Source: Cellvibrionales bacterium UBA4495
Lineage (GTDB): Bacteria > Pseudomonadota > Gammaproteobacteria > Pseudomonadales > Porticoccaceae
Assembly (NCBI GenBank): GCA_002388905.1
Contig: DGNJ01000026.1
Coordinates: 1-27,547 of the forward strand
Direction of reading: 5' to 3'
Length of the DNA stretch: 27,547 bases
In this document: positions 19,018 through 25,548 of the stretch, piece after piece
How the letters are laid out: each line of letters opens with the position of its first letter
How positions within the stretch are numbered: position 1 is the stretch's first letter
Translations under genes and position numbers: made by a program
Notes under the pieces: generated by a model
Database searches by the model: none
What the model was told of the DNA's origin: nothing
The model's input: only the letters and a program-made list of their open reading frames with translations

Positions 19018-21404
19018 CACGCCCCCCTTGTAATGGTTTCTTCTTGTTGCCCGGGGAGAGAGGTTATTTTCATGTCTACAACCGGCTTGTCGTGTGCGCG
19101 CGCAATATCCGTGGCAACGAGATGACCACAGTCTGTGCAAATATACTGGCGCATAACCAGGTCATCATCGCAGAAGTCGTGGGAATCCGGATACATTACC
19201 GGGTCAACATCGTGGGGGTTGGTTTCGATGCAACCGAGATAATCCTTGTAATTTTCTGTTGTCGGCCCCAGGCTTCTCTGACAGTGCGCGCAGGTCCAGA
19301 ACAGTGCCTCCTCGGCAACCAACAGTCCCACACCTTCCGTGAGGAAGCGCGAGGCATTGGCAGTCGCGGCGCCAGGCCGGACTGGCGATTTATCGGGGAG
19401 CCGGCACTTGTCCATTCGATCCTGCCTTATTGCGCTGCGTGCGCTTTTTGTCCCGGCCTCATCCAGGTTGCCATTACCATCAAGCAAAACGCCATAGTAC
19501 TTTTCCGACTGGCTCGCCTGAATCCGGTCTTCCTTAATGTCCTCGAGAACCGTTTCCGGTTCCCGTAATAAAGGATCCCCGAAGCCGCCGCCGGCACTGT
19601 TTTCAACCACCCAGATGTCGCCGTCGGTCAGCTCCAGCGAGCCTTTGGGGGAAATCCGACGCAGCTCTCCCAATTGGGACTCTACCTCTTCTCGGGTGCC
19701 AGGCATTTCCCCGCGGGAAAATCTGGCCCATATATCGGTTTTGCTGGCGGTCAGAAAATTGCCGGGATGGCCCGGCAAGCCGCCCATCAGGCCGATGGTG
19801 GTCACCACGCCTGGATCCACGGAAACCACCTGGGCACTCAACACCTCGGTTTTATGGGGGACAAAGCCGACCTCGACGCCATTGCCGCCCCGCCAACGGC
19901 CCGCGCCGCCACTGCCTTTCTGTTCACGGCGGTACAGATAGAGAAAGGGGACTGACTGTTCCCAGTCTTCCGCATTGCCCGCCGTCGATCGCGGCCACCA
20001 CCAGGCACCGCCGGTATCCACGCCGTCGCGGTAGGGAAAAGCGCCGATGGATCCCATCACCTGATCGGCGGTAACATCCGCCACATAACGGCCGTTCCTG
20101 TTGGTTCCGGCCGCCACCCACCAGCCGGGCAGCGCGACGCCACCCGTTGCGTTGGCTACTCGCCGAATCTCTTCCGGGCCCGTCAGCACCATCTTGCTGA
20201 GCACCTGGCTGGCCAGATAAACACTGACAATAGTGGCGCTCAACGTGGTCACGGCAGCGGGATGCACGGCACAGGTTAAAGTACCGGGGGTGGGAACCAA
20301 CGTCATGTGTTCGATCACCCCGGCCGGACAATACATTTGATCGTAAGCCAGCATTGTTCCCGCGGCGCAGATCAGGGCCGAACGCCAGGAGCCGTAGGTG
20401 CCGCTGGCCGCCTGAAACTGTGGATCGGTTCCCTCGTTGTAGAACGTCATGTGATCACCCTTTTTGACCACCCGGGTGACCAGCCGGTGTATCGACCGGT
20501 CTTCCGGTCCGGCGGCGCCCATATAAATGGCTTCGTTCCACTCGCCATCGGGAATTTCCCTGAGACGCTCCCGTACAACGCGGGAGCAGTCACTGATGAG
20601 TTTTCTCATCGCTCCCTTGATAACCCGGGCACCGTGCTCTTCAAGCAATTCCCTGATACGTGTCCGTGTTGCCCGGAGCCCGGCGATCTGGCTTCGCAGT
20701 TGAAGCGTGAGGTTTTCCGGTGTCCGGCTCTGGCGAACGATCATCTCGAAGATGTCGTCCCGGACTTCTTCCCGTTCCACCAGTTTCATAGGGGGCATGG
20801 GAACCGGTTCCGAATAAATGTCAGGTGCCTCGGGGCAGAAACTGCCGGGGTTGATGCCGCCGATATCGCCGACGTGGCAATTCGAGAAAATCCAGCAGAA
20901 TAGCTTTCCTTCCCAGAAAACAGGCATATAAAGCTCGACATCGATCTGATGTGCCGTGCCGATGTAAGGGTCGTTCTGGATGAATATGTCCCCCTCATGG
21001 ATGCCCGGGTTGGTGCTGCGGTTTTCCAGCGTCCATTTGACAACAAGGTCGCCATAACCGGTGAAGTATTGTATGGAAGGTCCGCAAATTATGGTGTCGC
21101 CGTTTTCGGTAAGCAGCGAGGTGTTGAAATCCTCGGTATAAACGATGACAGGCGATCCGGACACACGTTTTACCGTGTCCGAATGGTCGAGGTTGATATT
21201 CCAGAACCGGGAGCGCAGGACCTGATAGGTTATCGGATCGAGGTCTTCGTCATGGTCTTCATGGAGTTGCAACCGGGGGTCGATTTTCAGTTCTCTCGGC
21301 GGAATATAGGAGTATGTTTTGCCGTCCCACTTATGCTCGGATAATATTTTTGCTTCATCTTCCAGGCCAACGTCATCAGACCGGGATTTAATATCTTCGC
21401 TCAT
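19017..21404 (-). CDS. HyuB/acetone-carboxylase alpha-like subunit with C-terminal zinc-ribbon-like domain
   Basis: This 795-residue protein has a HyuB domain from about residue 50 to 580: DPITYQVLRSRFWNINLDHS, SPVIVYTEDFN, NDPYIGTAHQIDVELYMP and NSAGGGFGDPLLREPE. The NDPYIGTAHQID segment resembles acetone-carboxylase-type alpha subunits more than the NDPYxGGTH form of hydantoinases. After about residue 690 comes an extra domain with two Cys pairs, CAHC (705, 708) and CTDC (756, 759). It resembles the small zinc-binding gamma subunit that is normally a separate protein in acetone and acetophenone carboxylases. The protein would work with the HyuA-like ATPase, probably in ATP-dependent carboxylation or ring opening. 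GGGAGGG lies 7 bases before the ATG. Fusion and substrate class are inferences from motifs. Confidence 0.85.
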   Translation of the reverse strand: MSEDIKSRSDDVGLEDEAKILSEHKWDGKTYSYIPPRELKIDPRLQLHEDHDEDLDPITYQVLRSRFWNINLDHSDTVKRVSGSPVIVYTEDFNTSLLTENGDTIICGPSIQYFTGYGDLVVKWTLENRSTNPGIHEGDIFIQNDPYIGTAHQIDVELYMPVFWEGKLFCWIFSNCHVGDIGGINPGSFCPEAPDIYSEPVPMPPMKLVEREEVRDDIFEMIVRQSRTPENLTLQLRSQIAGLRATRTRIRELLEEHGARVIKGAMRKLISDCSRVVRERLREIPDGEWNEAIYMGAAGPEDRSIHRLVTRVVKKGDHMTFYNEGTDPQFQAASGTYGSWRSALICAAGTMLAYDQMYCPAGVIEHMTLVPTPGTLTCAVHPAAVTTLSATIVSVYLASQVLSKMVLTGPEEIRRVANATGGVALPGWWVAAGTNRNGRYVADVTADQVMGSIGAFPYRDGVDTGGAWWWPRSTAGNAEDWEQSVPFLYLYRREQKGSGGAGRWRGGNGVEVGFVPHKTEVLSAQVVSVDPGVVTTIGLMGGLPGHPGNFLTASKTDIWARFSRGEMPGTREEVESQLGELRRISPKGSLELTDGDIWVVENSAGGGFGDPLLREPETVLEDIKEDRIQASQSEKYYGVLLDGNGNLDEAGTKSARSAIRQDRMDKCRLPDKSPVRPGAATANASRFLTEGVGLLVAEEALFWTCAHCQRSLGPTTENYKDYLGCIETNPHDVDPVMYPDSHDFCDDDLVMRQYICTDCGHLVATDIARAHDKPVVDMKITSLPGQQEETITRGA

Positions 21405-21473
21405 TAATTACCCTCCCGCTTCTATTCGCCTGCGCGGTAATTTTTTGTTTATTCATTTGAATCAGTTCAGGCT

Positions 21474-21504
21474 ATTATACTTGCTGAACAAGAGCAAGTA
21501 TAAT
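21474..21504. promoter_or_regulatory. Perfect 12-bp inverted repeat upstream of the hyu-type operon
   Basis: ATTATACTTGCT (21474-21485) and AGCAAGTATAAT (21493-21504) are perfect inverted copies with a 7-base spacer GAACAAG. They lie 70-100 bases upstream of the hyuB-like start. Each arm contains a TATAAT, one per strand, so the element could carry overlapping divergent -10 boxes and serve as operator for an unknown regulator. No matching regulator gene lies next to it. It could also form a hairpin in RNA. Confidence 0.55.
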
Positions 21505-21576
21505 CTGCTGCGGCCGCGACGAAGGAAACGATACAGTCGCCAGAACGCGGGCCACTGTGTCCGATGAACCGCTTAC

Positions 21577-21699
21577 GCCATCAAATGGCACTGTGTCATG
21601 GCCTGGGCGCAAAACGTAAGTCGGGTATTCAGGATAGAAATGGAAATGGATGATAGAGGCGCCGTGATCAGGTTAATTACCTGCGCACAGGAGGAGTGT
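21577..21699 (+). pseudogene. C-terminal relic of an IS91-like transposase
   Basis: The open frame reads MAWAQNVSRVFRIEME, then GAVIRLITCAQEE. This follows the C-terminal consensus of many IS91-family transposases (WAQRLKRVFxIDIE, CGGAVKVIACIED). The zinc-binding Cys pairs have been lost and a one-residue shift occurs around GAV. An in-frame TGA at 21565 and the absence of the rest of the protein show that it is dead. The match is short, so the call is tentative, but its position relative to the terminal-like repeat at 21935 mirrors the first relic. Confidence 0.5.
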
Positions 21700-21934
21700 C
21701 ATGGGTGGTCTGGTTTCCCGCCAATCACACCCCGGCGCAGACAGGTCAGTGGTATTTCGATCAGGAAAAACTAGGGGGCGGTATCGGTGAGACCGGGAAA
21801 GGGTCGCGGTTGCCTTTCGACTCTGCTTGGCCGAATATCACGTACGGCAGCCACTCGTTTTTCACCTGTTGGATAACAGTGGGGCATGTGATTGCCGAAG
21901 CACGAACGCCACACACGGCGGATGGGTTCGGGAT
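21700..21934. other. Decayed DNA between transposase relic and terminal-like repeat
   Basis: A GTG-initiated 95-codon frame (21696-21983) and a 29-codon ATG frame (21701) after GAGGAG occur here. Neither resembles a known protein. It is most likely the remaining 3' part of the insertion element. Confidence 0.35.
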
Positions 21935-21974
21935 GGTCAGGGTGGTTTTTAGTGAAAAGGGGGTTAATACTGCC
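21935..21974 (+). repeat. Terminal-like repeat copy 2 (partner at 1483-1523)
   Basis: This stretch matches the copy at 1483-1523 at about 33 of 41 aligned positions, same strand. It lies about 240 bases beyond the second transposase relic and just before the lipoprotein gene. CTTG occurs at 21979-21982; tetranucleotides of this kind are known target sites of IS91-type elements, but the exact end cannot be fixed here. Confidence 0.4.
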
Positions 21975-22018
21975 TATACTTGAAATCCACAGGGAGCGTA
22001 GACAGCGCGGGGCTGGCC

Positions 22019-23002
22019 ATGAGCTATCGATTCCCGATTATAGCGATTTCCGTTGCGGCAATTTCGATGCTGCTGCTGTCCTGCGGCGGTGACGACAAAG
22101 ATGCCGCGCAAATTCCCGATGCTACCGGTGACATGGCCGGGATCACCACAAAAACAGACAGGGCAGGTACCCGGAAAAACAGTGCTCCACCTACCGATCC
22201 CTATGCCGGCGTGGCGCCGGAAGCTGTCGCTGACTCTATCGCGCAAAAGCTGGGGTTGACGCCGCAAGAGACGGTCGCCGCTCTGGAGGCCATTGCCACT
22301 CCGCCCGATGTCGGCGCCGATATTCGCGGTGTGCGGTTGGGCATGACCCCTGAGCAGGCGATCGCGGCTTTAAAAACGAGTTTTCCCCAAGACGCCATTA
22401 TCGAAGAGCCGCGCTATTTCACTGTGCCGCAGAGCGCGGGACTCTGGCCCCCGGGGCAGGAAGCAACGGTGGCGACATCCGGTGCATACGCCGATAAGGC
22501 GCGCGCCACCGATAACAAAACAAAGGACATAATCAACATCGAGTTCGCCCTGCCGCCCGCCGACAATGTCGTTCACTCCATAACGCGAATACACAACATG
22601 CGCTTCAGTGAAAGTGGCAAAAAGGTCTCCGCCGGCGTTTATCACCAGGTCCTTATTGACAAATATGGTCCGCCGGATGCGGAGTTCAATCTTTACAGCG
22701 GGAAGGTCCTCAAATGGCTCTATCCGTCGTCTGGTGTGGACTGTGCCTCCGGCGCGCGTGGAGCCACCCATGGCCAGTCATGGGTTCTGCAATATGCGGG
22801 AAACCCGACGGACTGTGCGACCGCGCTGATTTATTCTTACGCGGCGGGGAATGACGGCATTGTGCAGTCGGTGGGGGGCAAAATTGCCAACCCGGGGCAC
22901 CTGCATATCAACAAAATGGCCAATATGGCCTTGCGCGAAGAGGTCCGGAAAAAGGACGCTGAAGCCCGAGGCGAACAGGCGACCGACATACCGGATATTT
23001 GA
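22019..23002 (+). CDS. Predicted lipoprotein of unknown function
   Basis: This 327-residue protein has a lipoprotein signal, LLLSC, with the modified Cys at residue 22, followed by GGDDKDAA. The following Gly/Asp residues give no clear inner-membrane retention signal, so outer-membrane sorting is possible. A linker of about 50 residues is followed by IAQKLGLTPQETVAALEAIA and then DIRGVRLGMTPEQAIAALKT. The latter resembles short SmpA/OmlA-like motifs. The rest (YHQVLIDKYGPPDAEFNLYS, then GVDCASGARG and TDCATAL with possible disulfide Cys) is not recognised. The start at 22019 is chosen for the signal peptide; a TTG at 21980 would add residues that lie in the insertion-element relic. The ribosome-binding site is weak. 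The next gene follows after 25 bases. Confidence 0.75.
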   Translation: MSYRFPIIAISVAAISMLLLSCGGDDKDAAQIPDATGDMAGITTKTDRAGTRKNSAPPTDPYAGVAPEAVADSIAQKLGLTPQETVAALEAIATPPDVGADIRGVRLGMTPEQAIAALKTSFPQDAIIEEPRYFTVPQSAGLWPPGQEATVATSGAYADKARATDNKTKDIINIEFALPPADNVVHSITRIHNMRFSESGKKVSAGVYHQVLIDKYGPPDAEFNLYSGKVLKWLYPSSGVDCASGARGATHGQSWVLQYAGNPTDCATALIYSYAAGNDGIVQSVGGKIANPGHLHINKMANMALREEVRKKDAEARGEQATDIPDI

Positions 23003-23027
23003 GACAAAACAAAAAGGAGAATGTCTG

Positions 23028-23222
23028 ATGCTTCGAATAATCACCCTGACGTCGATTCTCGGCATGGTACTGGTGCTGTCCGCCTGCGGTGAGTCCTGTG
23101 AAAGTGTGCAGGACCAGATGCAGGACATCGGCCGCGAGATACAGGGCGACCCGTCCTCAGCAATGGATCGCTCCGAGGAACTGGAAGACCTTCGCGATAA
23201 AATGCAGGAAATGGGCTGTTAG
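23028..23222 (+). CDS. Small predicted lipoprotein
   Basis: This 64-residue protein has a clear lipobox, LSAC, with Cys at residue 20. The mature part is only about 45 residues, acidic and mostly helical (ESVQDQMQDIGREIQGDPSS, EELEDLRDKMQEMGC), with a Cys near the lipidated end and one at the C-terminus. Function is unknown. An AAGGAGA site lies 8 bases before the ATG. It follows the larger lipoprotein gene by 25 bases and probably shares its transcript. A longer in-frame ORF from 22851 is an artefact of the overlapping gene. Confidence 0.7.
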   Translation: MLRIITLTSILGMVLVLSACGESCESVQDQMQDIGREIQGDPSSAMDRSEELEDLRDKMQEMGC

Positions 23223-23617
23223 CCCCTGCGTTACCGGCGTGCAAAAATAAGGCGAGGATGTGCCCGCAGAGCAGGGGTTCAGGTAATGCCAATGCGTGGG
23301 CTCATATATTCGCTCTCTTTCATCGAATGATTTGGAAAGCAAAGTTTGTACTGGATTGCTCCGGTCATTGATTGCGGCACTTTCGCTTACTTGTTTTTCT
23401 CCGAGGTGAATATGTTGCCGGCCGGTGCTGGAAGGTGAGCGTGTTGGAATACACTGCCTTGCCTGTCCGGGTTGCGTGATCCGCGCGTATTGTTCAGATC
23501 TGCCGGAATGCTTCACAATATGATGTATGCGAACGGTACGAAAAGAGTCCCTGGCATGCATTAGTAGGGTATAGGATCTTGTCAGGACCATGAATATACG
23601 GAGATCCGAGGGGAAAG
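23223..23617. other. Intergenic region between lipoprotein and cupin genes
   Basis: I see no gene here. CCCCTGC (23223-23229) and GCAGGGG (23271-23277) form a 7-bp inverted repeat with a 41-base loop, directly after the lipoprotein stop. It may be part of a weak terminator; there is no T run. A minus-strand frame (23157-23591) overlaps the lipoprotein gene and shows no motif. Confidence 0.4.
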
Positions 23618-24031
23618 ATGATATTGATTAAATGCGCCGGCTCGATGGTCGGTGTTGCGCTAATGTTGACCGGGATGTCTGCCGGGGTCGTCGGGCAGGA
23701 ACCCGTCGATTCACGGCCTCGAAACGAGCTGCATCGCGCTGACCTGGCCGAGGCGCCAACTTTGGAGACGATTGTGTCGACGGCTGAATATGCACCGGGC
23801 GACTCTATAGGTCGTCATTATCACCATGGTCTGGAAGCTCTCTACGTAGTCCAGGGCGCTATGATTCAGGCACCGGGGAAGGAGCCGCGGGATATACCCA
23901 CTGGCACCTCGCTGCTCTACGAGCGGGACGTTATTCATGGGGGCTTCACGGTGGTGGGTGACAGTGTGCTGAAGCTGTTTACCGTTCATGTGGTCGACAA
24001 GGGCAAGCCGCTATACGAATACGTGGAATAG
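23618..24031 (+). CDS. Secreted cupin-domain protein
   Basis: This 137-residue protein has a signal peptide (VGVALMLTGMSAGVVG, cleavage near residue 26) and one cupin barrel. Motif 1 is GDSIGRHYHHGLEALYVVQG (residues 61-80), with the metal-binding set His67, His69 and Glu73 (His70 is an alternative). Motif 2 is PTGTSLLYERDVIHGG with His107. A divalent metal is therefore likely bound. Periplasmic single-domain cupins of this type have no settled function; they may be small-molecule-binding or dioxygenase-like. GAGGGGAAAG lies directly before the ATG. The gene stands alone, followed by a long non-coding stretch with a stem-loop. Confidence 0.8.
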   Translation: MILIKCAGSMVGVALMLTGMSAGVVGQEPVDSRPRNELHRADLAEAPTLETIVSTAEYAPGDSIGRHYHHGLEALYVVQGAMIQAPGKEPRDIPTGTSLLYERDVIHGGFTVVGDSVLKLFTVHVVDKGKPLYEYVE

Positions 24032-24083
24032 ACGGGTTGCCCTTTATAGGAAAAGATCGATTCAGAATACGCGAAAAAATTAG

Positions 24084-24142
24084 CCATAGACTCCACAAGA
24101 AACGGTTTTCACAGCTTCTTTCTTGTGGTCGCTTTCTTATGG
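24084..24142. repeat. Imperfect long inverted repeat (stem-loop)
   Basis: CCACAAGAAA (24093-24102) and TTTCTTGTGG (24119-24128) pair perfectly over 10 bp around a 16-base loop. CCATA (24084-24088) and TATGG (24138-24142) extend the stem after an unpaired stretch. TTTCTT-TGGTC is also repeated directly on the right side. No T run follows. It could be a terminator-like or regulatory structure after the cupin gene. Confidence 0.45.
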
Positions 24143-24636
24143 TCAATGGATAAAATTATTTCTGTCGCAGTTCATCCACATTGGGAGCGTCATGGTAGGT
24201 CCTCCGCAACATCTTTCAGTAGAAACTCGCTTTCAATGCTCGGCAATTATCGGTTAGGTATTGGAACGCGTCCGGGTCGTGTCCCTTTTGTCGTTGGTGC
24301 CGCCGTTTAAAGGGCTGATAACGCAAGGTAAGTCTGTTATCTGTTCTGGTTCGGTTAAAAAAGCTCCAGCCGTCTATTGTCAGTTAGTGCCCTATGGAGA
24401 CTGTCTGCCGACAGGGCGGCGGTGACATCGATTTTGATGGTCAGTAAAATATTCTCCCGAGCATTCCTATAAACAGCGTAATTTCATCGGGTATTGGGAA
24501 AGGGAGGTGGCCTGGCCTAAGCGGCAGTTTGCAAAAGATTCCTGATGTCAAAATATTTTACACATCATGGCTTTGCAGATAGAGCCAGCTGATGCCCTCC
24601 CACATAAATGGTTATTTCCCGGTTATTTTTTTGTGT

Positions 24637-24652
24637 CGGTATGGAGTTTGCT
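24637..24652 (+). promoter_or_regulatory. Candidate sigma-54 promoter of the PEP-CTERM gene
   Basis: CGGTATGGAGTTTGCT has the invariant GG and GC separated by 10 bases and the TTTGCT -12 half of the sigma-54 consensus; the -24 half is weaker. It lies about 60 bases before the start codon. PEP-CTERM genes are known to be controlled by the PrsK/PrsR system with sigma-54 in some bacteria, which makes this plausible but unproven. Confidence 0.4.
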
Positions 24653-24712
24653 TCTTTTTTATGCAAGGCGCAGTCTGGTGAATGCGCTTTCAAATAGAGT
24701 AAGGAGGTGACC

Positions 24713-25408
24713 ATGTCAGCCAAAAACCTGATTATCCTGACAACGGTCCTCGCGGGCGCCACGGCTGGGATCAACAATGCCCATGCGACACTGGTGAGCC
24801 TGGGGGATTGCACCGGCGCAAATGATTGCATTATTACCGACACACCCCCCAACCCTGTTACAGCGAATCCGAATGACGGCATTCTACTGGCGTGGGATGA
24901 AGTGCAGAATTTTACCCTTACCTCGCCCTTGCGCGTGGATCGCGTATTTGATGAGACGGCCGATTTTATCACGGCGGACGGCGATGATTTCCTCATTGAA
25001 ACCGGTACGGTGGTGTCCAGTCATTACATCCAGTGGGATCCGGGCAATAACAGCAGCTCAAGCGTGCAAACTACCATTTCGCTGGACTCACAGATCTTCG
25101 CGTTTATGACGGAAGATGCGAATCTCTTCAACAGCGACGATATCCTTGGCCTGCCGGGTCTCGACTATAACGATTTCACTAATCGTGGTCTGGAAGGTGC
25201 GGACAGCACTGATTTCAATGGCACCGATGTTGATATCGACTGGACCGCTAGCAGTCCTGGTGATTGGACGCGTCTGATCACCGCCTTTTCACCGGGTGCC
25301 GATGACGATGGGCCGGTCACCGTTCCCGAACCCGGCACGCTGATCATGTTGGGTCTTGGGCTTGTCGGACTCGGACTGTCCGCTCGGCGCAGGCTGAAAA
25401 CGGTCTGA
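24713..25408 (+). CDS. PEP-CTERM sorting-domain protein
   Basis: This 231-residue protein has an N-terminal signal peptide (cleavage near NNAHA, about residue 24) and a textbook PEP-CTERM tail at residues 204-231: VPEPGTLIMLGLGLVGLGLS followed by ARRRLKTV. Such tails are recognised and cut by exosortase (EpsH/XrtA) in the inner membrane, and the protein then goes to the cell surface or extracellular matrix. The middle is acidic, rich in Asp, Thr and Ser (for example DFITADGDDFLIETGTVVSS), and not recognised. The start at 24713 is chosen because AAGGAGG lies 5 bases upstream; a GTG two codons earlier overlaps that site. No exosortase gene lies in the window. Confidence 0.88.
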   Translation: MSAKNLIILTTVLAGATAGINNAHATLVSLGDCTGANDCIITDTPPNPVTANPNDGILLAWDEVQNFTLTSPLRVDRVFDETADFITADGDDFLIETGTVVSSHYIQWDPGNNSSSSVQTTISLDSQIFAFMTEDANLFNSDDILGLPGLDYNDFTNRGLEGADSTDFNGTDVDIDWTASSPGDWTRLITAFSPGADDDGPVTVPEPGTLIMLGLGLVGLGLSARRRLKTV

Positions 25409-25548
25409 CGCGATACTCGCCTACCGGTTGACAGGATTAGGCGGTTAGCTACAGCGTTTTTATCCTGGCACCCGGGCATGGCCTGCGTTACTGTCACGCG
25501 ACCGGGCTGTAAGTGGCGACCGGTAAAGCCACGTGTGCATCCGGACCA

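Larger units (their letters stand above)
24032..24712. other. Long intergenic region upstream of the PEP-CTERM gene
   Basis: This 681-base stretch has no credible gene; a 61-codon frame at 24125-24310 shows no motif. It holds an imperfect stem-loop (24084-24142) and a short palindrome, CTGTC-TGCC-GACAG (24401-24414). It also holds AT-rich repeats (TAAAATATT near 24446 and its inverse near 24552) and a sigma-54-like promoter (24637-24652). Confidence 0.5.

Noticed and set aside
21696..21983. A 95-codon GTG-initiated frame
   Set aside because: It spans the insertion-element relic and its terminal-like repeat, and its sequence resembles no protein family.
23157..23591. A 144-codon minus-strand frame
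   Set aside because: It overlaps the small lipoprotein gene and shows no signal peptide or motif.
24125..24310. A 61-codon frame in the long gap before the PEP-CTERM gene
   Set aside because: It begins inside the stem-loop, has no ribosome-binding site and no recognisable features.
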